In this document: in pieces, positions 24,901-39,826 of the stretch
Position numbering within the stretch: the stretch's first letter is position 1
How the letters are laid out: each line of letters starts with the position of its first letter
NCBI GenBank assembly: GCA_949987565.1
Contig: OX465107.1
Coordinates: 12,033,721 to 12,097,720 of the forward strand
Length of the DNA: 64,000 nucleotides
Direction of reading: 5' to 3'
Source of the DNA: Luidia sarsii
Lineage: Eukaryota > Echinodermata > Asteroidea > Paxillosida > Luidiidae
Position numbers and translations under genes: made by a program
Notes under the pieces: generated by a model
What the model saw: the letters and a program-made list of their open reading frames with translations, nothing else
What the model was told of the DNA's origin: nothing
Database searches by the model: none

Positions 24901-27900
24901 GGAGCTAGTATATTTTTCATGACAAATAATTGGTCTAATTCATTCTTTTTGCTTTCCGAAAGACAATGAATACATTTCATTGTAAAGAACAAAAAAAGGT
25001 GAGTAGTATTCTATACTTGCTTAGAATAATGTTTCATATACGGTGTTTTTTCCATCTTTACTTTCTCCCAAAAATCTTCTACAAATGTTTTTTCAAGGAT
25101 AAAATCCATTACATCGACGTATAAATCTCAACCGGTTTTACTTCCACATAATACGTTATCATTCGAGCTTTCTACAATTGAAAACGGTACTGATCATTCG
25201 TTGTTCAAGAAAAGTAATTAATTCACCTGGGAAATAAATGAAGAGTTAGAGCTAGTGTTTTTTGTTCATAACAAACACTTGTACGAATTAATTTTGACTG
25301 TTTTCAGGAAATTAATCAATATCAATTCAGTATGAAGAACGAGAAAAGATGACTAGTATTTCAGACTTGATAAGTATGTCGGTTTATGTCGGGGGTTCTT
25401 TCCATTGATAATACCTGACGGAAAATATTTTAACAATCTTTACTTTATTAGAAATGCCATCATTTGTTATTCCTTTGAATGGAAATGTTCTGTAAAATCT
25501 TGATTTCCGGTGATATAATCTCGTGAATTACAGAATTATTACGGAAACTTACCGCTATTGCTTCCACTTCTGGATTTTTCTGAAAATTTAAAGACAAACA
25601 TTTCCATTAGAAATCTCAATATAGAATCAAGAGGGTCTCTGCTGGCTTTAAAAAACTAGATAAAAGATAACATTTTAACACAAAGGATGGCATGCTTCAT
25701 CCGTGCTTCATGCACATAAACGGCACATTAAAATGCCCCTTTTGTCTTTACCTTCTCCTCCACACCATTATCTAATGAATACGAACGGTACTCATCATGT
25801 ATTTTCGATCCCAATATGTAAATGATTGACCTTGAAAATAAATGACGAGTGGGAGCTAGTATATTTTTCATGACAAATAATTGGTCTAATTCATTCTTTT
25901 TGCTTTCCGAAAGACAATGAATACATTTCATTGTAAAGAACAAAAAAAGGTGAGTAGTATTCTATACTTGCTTAGAATAATGTTTCATGTACGGTGTTCT
26001 TTCCATCTTTACTTTCTCCCAAAAATCATCTACAAATGTTTATTTCAAGGATAAAATCCATTAAATCGACGCATAAATCGACGCCGGTTTTACTTCCACA
26101 TAATACGTTATCATTCGAGCTTCCTACAATTGCAAACGGTACTGATCATTCGCTTGTCAAGAAAAGTAATTAATTCACCTTGGAAATAAATGAAGAGTTA
26201 GAGCTAGTGTTTTTTGTTCATAACAAACACTTGTACAAATTAATTTTGACTGTTTTCAGGAAATTAATCAATATCAATTCAGTATGAAGAACGAGAAAAG
26301 ATGACTAGTATTTCAGACTTGATAAGTATGTCGGTTTATGTCGGGGGTTCTTTCCATTGATAATACCTGACGGAAAATATTTTAACAATCTTTACTTTAT
26401 TAGAAATGCCATCATTTGTTATTCCTTTGAATGGAAATGTTCTGTAAAATCTTGATTTCCGGTGATATAATCTCGTGAATTACAGAATTATTACGGAAAC
26501 TTACCGCTATTGCTTCCACTTCCGGGATTTCCTGAAAATTTAACGACAAACATTTCCATTAGAAATCTCAATATAGAATCAAGAGGGTCTTTGCTGGCTT
26601 TAAAAAACTAGATAAAAGATAACATTTTAACACAAAGGACGGCATGCTTCATCCGTGCTTCATGTACATAAACGCAACATAAATATGCCGCTTTTGTCTT
26701 TACCTTCTCCTCCACACCATTATCTAATGAATACGAACGGTACTCATCATGTATTTTCGATCCCAATATGTAAATGATTGACCTTGAAAATAAATGACGA
26801 GTGGGAGCTAGTATATTTTTCATGACAAATAATTGGTCTAATTCATTCTTTATGCTTTCCGAGAGACAATGAATACAATTTCATTGTAAAGAACAACAAA
26901 AGGTGAGTAGTATTCTATACTTGCTTAGAATAATGTTTCATGTACGGTGTTCTTTCCATCTTTACTTTCTCCGAAAAAACTTCTACAAATGTTTATTTCA
27001 AGGATCAAATCCATTAAATCGACGCATAAATTTCTACCGGTTTTACTTCCACACAATCCGTTATCACTCGAGCTTTCTACAATTGAAAACGGTACTGATC
27101 ATTCGTTGTTGTTCAAGATAAGTAATTAATTCACCTTGGAAATAAATGAGGAGTTCGAGCTAGTGTTTTTTGTTAATAAGAAACACTTGTACAAATTAAT
27201 TTTGACTGTTTTCAGGAAATTAATCAATATCAATTCAGTATGAAGAACGAGAAAAGATGACTAGTATTTCAGACTTGATGAGTATGTCGGTTTTTGTCGG
27301 GGGTTCTTTCCATTGATAATACCTGACGGAAAATATTTAAATAATGTTTACTTTATTAGAAATGCCATCATTTGTTATTCCTTTGAATGGAAATGTTCTG
27401 TAAAATCTTTATTTCCGGTGATATAATCTCGTGAATTACAGAATTATTACGGAAACTTACCGCTTTTGCTTTCACTTCCGGATTTTCCTAAAAAATTTAA
27501 AGACAAACATTTCCATTAGAAATGTCAATATAGAATCAAGAGGGTCTCTGCTGGCTTTAAAAAACTAGATAAAAGATAACATTTTAACACAAAGGACGGC
27601 ATGCTTCATCCGTGCTTCATGTACATAAACGCAACATAAACATGCCGCTTTTGTCTTAACCTTCTCCTCCACACCATTATCTAATGAATACGAACAGTAC
27701 TCATCATGTATTTTCGATCCCAATATGTAAATGATTGACCTTGAAAATAAATGACGAGTGGGAGCTAGTATATTTTTCATGACAAATAATTGGTCTAATT
27801 CATTCTTTATGCTTTCCGAGAGACAATGAATACAATTTCATTGTAAAGAACAACAAAAGGTGAGTAGTATTCTATACTTGCTTAGAATAATGTTTCATGT

Positions 27901-30900
27901 ACGGTGTTCTTTCCATCTTTACTTTCTCCGAAAAAACTTCTACAAATGTTTATTTCAAGGATAAAATCCATTAAATCGACGCATAAATCTCTACCGGTTT
28001 TACTTCCACACAATCCGTTATCACTCGAGCTTTCTACAATTGAAAACGGTACTAATCATTCGTTGTTGTTCAAGATAAGTAATTAATTCACCTTGGAAAT
28101 AAATGAGGAGTTAGAGCTAGTGTTTTTTGTTCATAAGAAACACTTGTACAAATTAATTTTGACTGTTTTCAGGAAATTAATCAATATCAATTCAGTATGA
28201 AGAACGAGAAAAGATGACTAGTATTTCAGACTTGATGAGTATGTCGGTTTATGTCGGGGGTTCTTTCCATTGAAAATACCTGACGGAAAATATTTAAATA
28301 ATGTTTACTTTATTAGAAATGCCATCATTTGTTATTCCTTTGAATGGAAATGTTCTGTAAAATCTTTATTTCCGGTGATATAATCTCGTGAATTAAAGAA
28401 TTATTACGGAAACTTACCGCTTTTGCTTTCACTTCCGGATTTTCCTGAAAATTTAACGACAAACATTTCCATTAGAAATGTCAATATAGAATCAAGAGGG
28501 TCTCTGCTGGCTTTAAAAAACTAGATAAAAGATAACATTTTAACACAAAGGACGGCATGCTTCATCCGTGCTTCATGTACATAAACGGTAATTTAAAATG
28601 CCCCTTTTGTATTTACCTTCTCCTCCACACCATTATCTAATGAATACGAACGGTACTCATCATGTATTTTCGATCCCAATATGTAAATGATTGACCTTGA
28701 AAATAAATGACGAGTGGAAGGTAGTATATTTTTGCATGACAAATAATTGGTCGAATTCATTCTTTATGCTTTCCGAAAGACAATGAATACAATTTCATTG
28801 TGAAGAACAACAAAAGGTGAGTAGTATTCTATACTTGCTTAGAATAATGGTTCATGTACGGTGTTCTTTCCATCTTTACTTTCTCCCAAAAATCTTCTAC
28901 AAATGTTTATTTCAAGGATAAAATTCATTACATCGACGCAAAAATCTCTACCGGTTTTACTTCCACATAATACGTTATCATTCGAGCTTCCTACAATTGC
29001 AAACGGTACTGATCATTCGCTTGTCAAGAAAAGTAATTATTTCACCTTGGAAATAAATGAGGAGTTAGAGCTAGTGTTTTTTGTTCATAACAAACACTTG
29101 TAGAAATTAATTTTGACTGTTTTCAGGAAATTAATTAAAATCAATTCAGTATGAAGAACGAGAAAAGATGACTAGTATTTCAGACTTAATGAGAAAGTCG
29201 GTTTATGTCGGGGTTCTTTCCATTGATAATACCTGACGGAAAATATTTTAACAATCTTTACTTTATTAGAAATGCCATCATTTGTTATTCCTTTGAATGG
29301 AAATGTTCTGTACAATCTTGATTTCCGGTAATATAATCTCGTGAATTACAGAATTATTGCGGAAACTTACCGGTTTTGCTTCCACTTTCGGAACTTGCTG
29401 AAAATTTAAAGACAAACATTTCCATTAGAAATCTCAATATAGAATCAAGAGGGTCTCTGCTGGCTTTAAAAAACTAGATAAAAGATAACATTTTAACACA
29501 AAGGATGGCATGCTTCATCCGTGCTTCATGCACATAGACGGTAATTTAAAATGCCCCTTTTGTATTTACCTTCTCCTCCACACCATTATCTAATGAATAC
29601 GAACGGTACTCATCATGTATTTTCGATCCCAATATGTAAATGATTGACCTTGAAAATAAATGACGAGTGGAAGCTAGTATATTTTTCATAACAAATAATT
29701 GGTCGAATTCATTCTTTATGCTTTCCGAAAGACAATGAATACAATTTCATTGTGAAGAACAACAAAAGGTGAGTAGTATTCTATACTTGCTTAGAATAAT
29801 GTTTCATGTACGGTGTTCTTTCCATCTTTACTTTCTCCCAAAAATCATCTACAAATGTTTATTTCAAGGATAAAATCCATTAAATCGACGCATAAATCGA
29901 CGCCGGTTTTACTTCCACATAATACGTTATCATTCGAGCTTCCTACAATTGCAAACGGTACTGATCATTCGCTTGTCAAGAAAAGTAATTAATTCACCTT
30001 GGAAATAAATGAAGAGTTAGAGCTAGTGTTTTTTGTTCATAACAAACACTTGTACAAATTAATTTTGACTGTTTTCAGGAAATTAATCAATATCAATTCA
30101 GTATGAAGAACGAGAAAAGATGACTAGTATTTCAGACTTGATAAGTATGTCGGTTTATGTCGGGGGTTCTTTCCATTGATAATACCTGACGGAAAATATT
30201 TTAACAATCTTTACTTTATTAGAAATGCCATCATTTGTTATTCCTTTGAATGGAAATGTTCTGTAAAATCTTGATTTCCGGTGATATAATCTCGTGAATT
30301 ACAGAATTATTACGGAAACTTACCGCTATTGCTTCCACTTCTGGATTTTTCTGAAAATTTAAAGACAAACATTTCCATTAGAAATCTCAATATAGAATCA
30401 AGAGGGTCTCTGCTGGCTTTAAAAAACTAGATAAAAGATAACATTTTAACACAAAGGATGGCATGCTTCATCCGTGCTTCATGCACATAAACGGCACATT
30501 AAAATGCCCCTTTTGTCTTTACCTTCTCCTCCACACCATTATCTAATGAATACGAACGGTACTCATCATGTATTTTCGATCCCAATATGTAAATGATTGA
30601 CCTTGAAAATAAATGACGAGTGGGAGCTAGTATATTTTTCATGACAAATAATTGGTCTAATTCATTCTTTTTGCTTTCCGAAAGACAATGAATACATTTC
30701 ATTGTAAAGAACAAAAAAAGGTGAGTAGTATTCTATACTTGCTTAGAATAATGTTTCATATACGGTGTTTTTTCCATCTTTACTTTCTCCCAAAAATCTT
30801 CTACAAATGTTTTTTCAAGGATAAAATCCATTACATCGACGTATAAATCTCAACCGGTTTTACTTCCACATAATACGTTATCACTCGAGCTTTCTACAAT

Positions 30901-32781
30901 TGAAAACGGTACTGATCATTCGTTGTTCAAGAAAAGTAATTAATTCACCTTGGAAATAAATGAAGAGTTAGAGCTAGTGTTTTTTGTTCATAACAAACAC
31001 TTGTACAAATTAATTTTGACTATTTTCAGGAAATTAATCAATATCAATTCAGTATGAAGAACGAGAAAAGATGACTAGTATTTCAGACTTGATAAGTATG
31101 TCGGTTTATGTCGGGGGTTCTTTCCATTGATAATACCTGACGGAAAATATTTTAACAATCTTTACTTTATTAGAAATGCCATCATTTGTTATTCCTTTGA
31201 ATGGAAATGTTCTGTAAAATCTTGATTTCCGGTGATATAATCTCGTGAATTACAGAATTATTACGGAAACTTACCGCTATTGCTTCCACTTCTGGATTTT
31301 TCTGAAAATTTAAAGACAAACATTTCCATTAGAAATCTCAATATAGAATCAAGAGGGTCTCTGCTGGCTTTAAAAAACTAGATAAAAGATAACATTTTAA
31401 CACAAAGGATGGCATGCTTCATCCGTGCTTCATGCACATAAACGGCACATTAAAATGCCCCTTTTGTCTTTACCTTCTCCTCCACACCATTATCTAATGA
31501 ATACGAACGGTACTCATCATGTATTTTCGATCCCAATATGTAAATGATTGACCTTGAAAATAAATGACGAGTGGGAGCTAGTATATTTTTCATGACAAAT
31601 AATTGGTCTAATTCATTCTTTTTGCTTTCCGAAAGACAATGAATACATTTCATTGTAAAGAACAAAAAAAGGTGAGTAGTATTCTATACTTGCTTAGAAT
31701 AATGTTTCATATACGGTGTTTTTTCCATCTTTACTTTCTCCCAAAAATCTTCTACAAATGTTTTTTCAAGGATAAAATCCATTACATCGACGTATAAATC
31801 TCAACCGGTTTTACTTCCACATAATACGTTATCACTCGAGCTTTCTACAATTGAAAACGGTACTGATCATTCGTTGTTCAAGAAAAGTAATTAATTCACC
31901 TGGGAAATAAATGGAGAGTTAGAGCTAGTGTTTTTTGTTCATAACAAACACTTGTACGAATTAATTTTGACTGTTTTCAGGAAATTAATCAATATCAATT
32001 CAGTATGAAGAACGAGAAAAGATGACTAGTATTTCAGACTTGATAAGTATGTCGGTTTATGTCGGGGGTTCTTTCCATTGATAATACCTGACGGAAAATA
32101 TTTTAACAATGTTTACTTTATTAGAAATGCCATCATTTGTTATTCCTTTGAATTGAAATGTTCTGTAAAATCTTGATTTCCGGTAATATAATCTCGTGAA
32201 TTACAGAATTATTACGGAAACTTACCGCTTTTGCTTCCACTTACGGAATTTTCTGAAAATTTTAAGACAAACATTTCAATTAGAAATCTAAATATAGAAT
32301 CAAGAGGGTCTCTGCTGGCTTTAAAAAACTAGATAAAAGATAACATTTTAACACAAAGGACGGCATGCTTCATCCGTGCTTCATGTACATAAACGGCACA
32401 TAAATATGCCGCTTTTGTTTTTACCTTCTCCTCCGCACCATTATCTAATGAATACGAACGGTACTCATCATGTATTTTCGATCCCAATATGTAAATGATT
32501 GACCTTGAAAATAAATGACGAGTGGGAGCTAGTATATTTTTCATGACAAATAATTGGTCGAATTCATTCTTTATGCTTTCCGAAAGACAATGAATACATT
32601 TCATTGTAAAGAACAACAAAAGGTTAATAGTATTCTATACTTGCTTAGAATAATGGTTCATGTACGGTGTTCTTTCCATCTTTACTTTCTCCCAAAAATC
32701 TTCTACAAATGTTTATTTCAAGGAAAAAATCCATTAAATCGACGCATGAATCTCTACCGGTTTTACTTCCACATGATACGT
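15997..32781. repeat. 953-bp satellite array, copy B (17 full units plus a partial one)
   Basis: The same unit as at 344-6644. The landmark near the unit start recurs at about 16123, 17074, 18031, 18984, 19937, 20890, 21844, 22797, 23750, 24703, 25654, 26608, 27565, 28518, 29471, 30425, 31376 and 32329. Using the private differences of copy A units, the order is a-b-c-d-e-f-c-d-e-f-f-b-c-d-e-f-f-g. The unit at 25654 switches from f-like to e-like sequence near 25985. Offsets of 3813 bp (4 units) and 9534 bp (10 units) relate the blocks. The total is 11 units longer than copy A, matching the 10484-bp difference in flank offsets. Confidence 0.9.
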
Positions 32782-34060
32782 TGTGCCGGGTCACATAATT
32801 ATTAACTTTTGAATAAATGGATTATTTGATGTTACCCCTTTGAATAATAAACATCTCACTTTCTTGGAAATGTAAACAGAAGTGATCTGTTTGGATTTTT
32901 GGCATTTTCAACTGTGCACTGACGCAACTTTGCAATTATATTTACAAATGCGTTATTTCCGATTGATATTTTGATAAAAAAAATATTTTTTTGATTGAAA
33001 TCGCTTCAGACACAGGTAAATATTACGCCGTTGCATCCTCGTCTTTCTCTGACCAGATTTTCTATAACAAAACCGAAACTTGTCATGCATCAAAGTATAT
33101 GAATGAATCATTCATGGTTCAATAAATGTTTAACTGCATTAATGATGCACTCGGGCATTTGTGTTTCATTTTGAATTAATACATTCGAAATCTATTTCAA
33201 GACGTATCGATATCTAGAAGATTCGATAGCATAGGCAATTACAGAGCGTAAACTATTCAAAGTGAACCACCCTCTTCTGAGGAGTTCAGCACCTGGAATC
33301 TTGGTATTAGTGGCGATGGTTAACTCGGCAGGATTGCTTCTAGCCGGTCACGCTTTCATTGAAATTGGACTTTGCTTAGGATGCTGCGTGACAACTGAAG
33401 GGTCGTCGGAAGCTGAGACGTTGGCGGCCATGATTTAGGGCTGTTGCGATGAAGGTATGCAGAAGGTGAGAGTCGTCTTGTAGCGCCTTTTTAACCAGCA
33501 GTCTAAGATGTTTTATTTTATGTTCCCTTCGAAGTGCAGGGGGACCAATACCTTGAGGGGACTGGGAGGTATTTCACTGCGGTCGGTCGTAGACATCCAG
33601 GTATTAATCTCATGTTGGTGATGCCTGATACGTTCGGCATGAAATTGACAGACGCCCGCCCTGAGAAGGGCGTACAATATGTTCCGGAGTGGGGTATGGC
33701 CTGGCTGTGACTGACGAATCGTCATTCCTCATCAAGGTTTAAGTATGTGGAGTGGTAGTAGTAGCAAGCTGCTTGAATTCTTTGGCGTTGAAATCTTATT
33801 CGGTGAAGACTCCACCGTATGTCCCACCGTATCAATATTCCTAGTAAGTATTTTAGCCACTGCTCAGTATGGCCCGTGTAATAGTTGTTTTTAATTCCTG
33901 GACGCATTTGTCCTAGTTTCTCTGTGATATGAGAATAATTGTTCCCAAGAATAACTCAAACATTTTTTAAAAATACTGATCGTCTGCCATTGTAATCGAT
34001 TTAGGAAGATCGGAAAACATTGATGTCCAAAAATTTACTCATAATTTGTGACCCGGCACA
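32782..34060. mobile_element. Second copy of the inverted-repeat-bounded segment
   Basis: This is 6645-7923 shifted by 26137 and almost identical, including both 14-bp inverted repeats. It is part of the larger duplication, not an independent insertion. Confidence 0.45.
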
Positions 34061-35137
34061 GCGACATGAGGAATATCCCACCAAAACACTTTTCGAGTAA
34101 ACAACGCCTAAAGTCAAAGTTCCTTCTAAATTCGATTAAAAATCAATTTTATTGTTTATTTTTATTTTCGGAAAGTTAATGTATTGGAGGAAATGTTGAT
34201 ATCATTTGAAAGCTAAGAGTACACTCTTTTACATCATTAGAAAATCTCAAAATCTCAATGGTCATGATGTAATCCTCATATTGAAATCTTACGGTCTGGG
34301 ATTCTGTATTTCTCTAGAAAATTTACTCAAACATCGACAAAAAGTTTATAACCGTCGAGAAATGTTTACCTTTCAGAAAGGTGCAATCATCCTTACTTTG
34401 TAATATTTATTTATATTTTCCATACGCATTGATGTATATATCCTCTGATGTGTGGAAGTAAATGATACCTGGAAAAAAATTCCCTAGAATGAATTAATGA
34501 TCATCTGCCATTGTAAACATGTTGTATCGGTGCGCGTTGCCGAGAAACACTCTTTGGCCCCAGGAAAGTGAATCGTGTCATTGTATGCGACGGTTGTAAA
34601 AATCCCACCCTTCCACACTAAATTGAAGGGATAATTTAGTTTTGTAACTTCAGAGTTAGAAGTAAATAACTCAGAGTTAGAAGATGGAAGTACGGCTAGT
34701 GTCCAATTGGGGAAATATTGGAGTGGTAGACCTGGGCTCTTCGCTTGCCCTCTCCCTGGGAAGTCCAAAAGCGACAAGCACTTAAGACTGGGGCTCCTGC
34801 ATGTCTGATAATGAGCATGGTAAGTCTTGGACTCTTGGCTGGGTCACATGTTTTGGACAAGGGTCATAGGATTGAGATAGAATTGAGACGCAATCGGTCT
34901 TGGGTATCTCAACATGTAATTTCCGTTTTATGTGACTCTTTTTCTATCGCTTATATCAGCATATCTTGCAGACCGGGAACGGGCCGGATTATGACTTTGG
35001 GACCACACACCTTCAGACGGTCTTTGAAAGGGGAGTAGGCTTACCCTTGTCAACTAGAGATCCCATGGTCAGTTGTCCTTCTGATTTAGATAATCAATGA
35101 AATAATAATGTACAAAACAGTGGTTATAGAATATTAC

Positions 35138-35254
35138 CTTCTTCGTTCTGGCAATGACGACCTTTGTATCCTGGGGCACAATTGCAGGTATAACTGTCTT
35201 GTGTCTGTTCACACGTTCCTCCGTTCTGGCAGATGTTGTCTTGCTTACAGGGAT
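35138..35254 (-). CDS. EGF-like exon, type Ia variant (copy B partner of 9001-9117)
   Basis: Same position in the duplicated segment as 9001-9117 (offset 26137). It reads GYKGRHCQNEEG at the end: a Gln replaces the Glu after Cys6, and ENEEG-type wording is shared with copy A. Six cysteines, acceptor ccacaag and donor gtaata are intact. Confidence 0.8.
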
Positions 35255-36659
35255 CTTGTGGAAAAATTGAGATTTTATAAGATTCAAAGATCTAAAATCT
35301 TGCCAAACTTGACTGAGCAAATGAAAATATCAGTTAGTATACAACAACATGAAGAAGGCGAATATATACTTATACGTTTCATGATCATAAGTGGTGGAGT
35401 GAAGGCTGATGGTAATACGTTCATAAGTAACAAATAATTGCTTCTCGGCAATGAAATGAAAAACCGAACTTGCATTTCAATAATTGCGTATTGTATGAAT
35501 AACTTGAATGGAAATATGCATTTCATTTTGATTTTGTTATAATGTTTTCATCTCAAACTTTGGAGATTTGCATTTTGATACTTTTAGTCAGTAAGCAGTT
35601 TGCAACATTTTAAACTTAAATATTTATTTAAACAGACTGATCGTCTGCCAGTGTAATCGATTTAGGAAGATCGGAAAACATCGACGCCAAGAATGTCTAC
35701 CTAATTTACATATTTTGTACATTGTCATGATGTTACCGTCATGTGGAGATCTTACGGTCTGGGATTCTGTAATTCTCGAAAAAATTTACTCAAACATTGA
35801 CAAATAGTTTATAACCGTCGAGAAATGTTTACTCTTCAGAAATCTGCAAATATCCTTACTTTGTTATAATTATCTCTGTATTTTCCCTACTTATTGATGT
35901 ATATGTCCTCTGATGTGTGGAAGTAAATGACACGTAGAAAAAAAGAATTCCTAGAATGAATTATTTATCATCTGTCATCTGCAATTGTAAAAATGTTGCA
36001 TAGGTGCGCGTTGCCGAGAAACACTCTTTGGCCCCAGGAAGGTGAATCGTGTCATTGTATGCGACGGTTGTAAAAATCCCACCCTTCCACACTAAATTGG
36101 AGGGATAATTTAGTTTTGTAACTTCTCGACAATTGCAAGTTTGTATATTTTGAGTACTGTGAATCGTTTTGTGCTTGGAACACTAAAATAACTCAGAGTT
36201 AGAAGATGGAAGTACGGCTAGTGTCCAATTGGGGAAATATTGGAGTGGTAGGCCTGGGCTCTTCGCTTGCCCTCTCCCTGGGTAGTCCAAAAGCGACAAG
36301 CAGTTAAGACTGGGGCTCCTGCATGTCTAATAATGAGCATGGTAAGTCTTGGACTCTTGGCTGGGTCACATGTTTTGGACAAGGGTCATAGAATTGAGAT
36401 AGAATTGAGACGCAATCGGTCTTAGGTATCTCGACATGTAATTTCCGTTTTATGTGACTCTTTTTCTATCGCTTATATCAGCATATCTTGCAGACCGGGA
36501 ACGTGCCGGATTATGACTTTGGGACCACACACCTTCAGACGGTCTTTCAAAGGGGAGTAGGCTTACCCTTGTCAACTAGAGATCCCATGGTCAGTCGTCC
36601 TTCTGATTTAGATAATCAATGAAATAATAATGTACAAAACAGTGGTTATAGAATATTAC

Positions 36660-36776
36660 CTTTTTCGTTCTCGCAATGACGACCTTTGTATCCTGGGGCA
36701 CAATTGCAGGTATAACTGTCTTGTGTCTGTTCACACGTTCCTCCGTTCTGGCAGATGTTGTCTTGCTTACAGGGAT
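36660..36776 (-). CDS. EGF-like exon, type Ia
   Basis: Consensus type Ia: DPCKQDNICQNGGTC at the start and GYKGRHCENEKG at the end. The acceptor is caacaag and the donor gtaata. CQNGGTC fits the C2-x4-S/T-C3 pattern for O-fucosylation. Confidence 0.8.
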
Positions 36777-38184
36777 CTTGTTGAAAAATTGGGATTTTAT
36801 GAGATTCAAAGATCTAATATCGTGCCAAACTTGACTGAGCAAATGAAAATATCAGTTAGTATACAAGAACATGAAGAAGGCGAATATATACTTATACGTT
36901 TCATGATCATGAGTGGTGGAGTGAAGGCTGATGGTAATACGTTCATAAGTATCAAATAATTGCTTCTCGGCAATGAAATGAAAAACCGAACTTGCATTTC
37001 AATAATTGCGTATTGTATGAATAACTTGAACGGATATATGCATTTCATTTTCATTTTATTATAATGTTTTTCATCTCAACATTTGGAGATTTGCATTTTG
37101 ATACTTTTAGTCAGTAAGCAGTATGCAACATTTTAAACTTAAATATTTATTTAAACATACTGATCGTCTGCCATTGTAATCGATTTAGGAAGATCGGAAA
37201 ACATCGACGCCAAAAATATCCACCTAATTTACATATTTTGTACATTGTCATGATGTAATCGTCATGTGGAGATCTTACGGTCTGGGATTCTGTAATTCTC
37301 GAAAAAAATTACTCAAACATTGACAAATAGTTTATAACCGTCGAGAAATGTTTACTCTTCAGAAAGGTGCAAATATCCTTACTTTGTTATAATCATCTCT
37401 TTATTTTCCCTACTTATTGATGTATATGTCCTCTGATGTGTGAAAGTAATTGACACGTAGAAAAAAAAGAATTCCTAAAATGAAATATTGATCATCTGTC
37501 ATCTGCAATTGTAAAAATTTTGCATAGGTGCGCGTTGCCGAGAAACACTCTTTGGCCCAAGGAAGGTGAATCGTGTTATTGTATGCGACGGTTGTAAAAA
37601 ATCCCACCCTTCCACACTAAATTGGAGGGATCGTTTAGTTTTGTATCTTCTCGACAATTGCAAGTTTGTATATTTTGAGAACAGTAAATCGTTTTGTGCT
37701 TGGAACACTAAAATAACTCAGAGTTAGAAGATGGAAGTACGGCTAGTGTCCAATTGGGGAAATATTGGAGTGGTAGGCCTGGGCTCTTCGCTTGCCCTCT
37801 CCCTGGGTAGTCCAAAAGCGACAAGCAGTTAAGACTGGGGCTCCTGCATGTCTGATAATGAGCATGGTAAGTCTTGGACTCTTGGCTGGGTCACATGTTT
37901 TGGACAAGGGTCATAGGATTGAGATGGAATTGAGACGCAATCGGTCTTGGGTATCTCGACATGTAATTTCCGTTTTATGTGACTCTTTTTCTATCGCTTA
38001 TATCAGCATATCTTGCAGACCGGGAACGGGCCGTATTATGACTTTGGGACCACACACCTTCAGACGGTCTTTGAAAGGGGAGTAGGCTTACCCTTGTCAA
38101 CTAGAGATCCCATGGTCAGTTGTCCTTCTGATTTAGATAATCAATGAAATAATAATGTACAAAACAGTGGTTATAGAATATTAC

Positions 38185-38301
38185 CTTTTTCGTTCTCGCA
38201 ATGACGACCTTTGTATCCTGGGGCACAATTGCAGGTATAACTGTCTTGTGTCTGTTCACACGTTCCTCCGTTCTGGCAGATGTTGTCTTGCTTACAGGGA
38301 T
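38185..38301 (-). CDS. EGF-like exon, type Ia
   Basis: Identical in protein to the exon at 36660-36776, and its unit is the closest relative of that unit (1525-bp shift). Splice sites are intact. Confidence 0.8.
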
Positions 38302-39709
38302 CTTGTTGAAAAATTGGGATTTTATGAGATTCAAAGATCTAATATCGTGCCAAACTTGACTGAGCAAATGAAAATATCAGTTAGTATACAAGAACATGAA
38401 GAAGGCGAATATATACTTATACGTTTCATGATCATGAGTGGTGGAGTGAAGGCTGATGGTAATACGTTCATAAGTATCAAATAATTGCTTCTCGGCAATG
38501 AAATGAAAAACCGAACTTGCATTTCAATAATTGCGTATTGTATGAATAACTTGAACGGATATATGCATTTCATTTTCATTTTATTATAATGTTTTTCATC
38601 TCAACATTTGGAGATTTGCATTTTGATACTTTTAGTCAGTAAGCAGTATGCAACATTTTAAACTTAAATATTTATTTAAACATACTGATCGTCTGCCATT
38701 GTAATCGATTTAGGAAGATCGGAAAACATCGACGCCAAAAATATCCACCTAATTTACATATTTTGTACATTGTCATGATGTAATCGTCATGTGGAGATCT
38801 TACGGTCTGGGATTCTGTAATTCTCTAAAAAAATTACTCAAACATTGACAAATAGTTTATAACCGTCGAGAAATGTTTACTCTTCAGAAAGGTGCAAATA
38901 TCCTTACTTTGTTATAATCATCTCTTTATTTTCCCTACTTATTGATGTATATGTCCTCTGATGTGTGAAAGTAAATGACACGTAGAAAAAAAAGAATTCC
39001 TAAAATGAAATATTGATCATCTGTCATCTGCAATTGTAAAAATGTTGCATAGGTGCGCGTTGCCGAGAAACACTCTTTGGCCCAAGGAAGGTGAATCGTG
39101 TCATTGTATGCGACGGTTGTAAAAAATCCCACCCTTCCACACTAAATTGGAGGGATCGTTTAGTTTTGTATCTTCTCGACAATTGCAAGTTTGTATATTT
39201 TGAGAACAGTGAATCGTTTTGTGCTTGGAACACCAAAATATCTCAGAGTTAGAAGATGGAAGTACGGCTGGTGTCCAATTGGGGAAATATTGGAGTGGTA
39301 GGCCTGGGCTCTTCGCTTGCCCTCTCCCTGTGTAGTCCAAAAGCGACAAGCAGTTAAGACTGGGGCTCCTGCATGTCTGATAATGAGCATGGTAAGTCTT
39401 GGACTCTTGGCTGGGTTACATGTTTTGGACAAGGGTCATAGAATTGAGATAGAATTGAGACGCAATCGGTCTTGGGTATCTCGACATGTAATTTCCGTTT
39501 TATGTGACTCTTTTTGTATCGCTTATATCAGCATATTTTGCAGACCGGGAACGGGCCGGATTATGACTTTGGGACCACACACCTTCAGACGGTCTTTGAA
39601 AGGGGAGTAGGCTTACCCTTGTCAACTAGAGATCCCATGGTCAGTTGTCCTTCTGATTTAGATAATCAATGAAATAATAATGTACAAAACAGTGGTTATA
39701 GAATATTAC

Positions 39710-39826
39710 CTTTTTCGTTCTCGCAATGACGACCTTTGTATCCTGGGGCACAATTGCAGGTATAACTGTCTTGTGTCTGTTCACACGTTCCTCCGTTCTG
39801 GCAGATGTTGTCTTGTTTACAGGGAT
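39710..39826 (-). CDS. EGF-like exon, type Ia
   Basis: Type Ia protein with a synonymous AAA for the Lys of CKQD. The same change is at 46415-46531, marking the two as block duplicates (offset 6705). The acceptor is ccacaag. Confidence 0.8.

Noticed and set aside
470..32619. Recurring 60-96 codon frames in every 953-bp unit
   Set aside because: They recur because the DNA is duplicated. Frames overlap on both strands, and some units break them.
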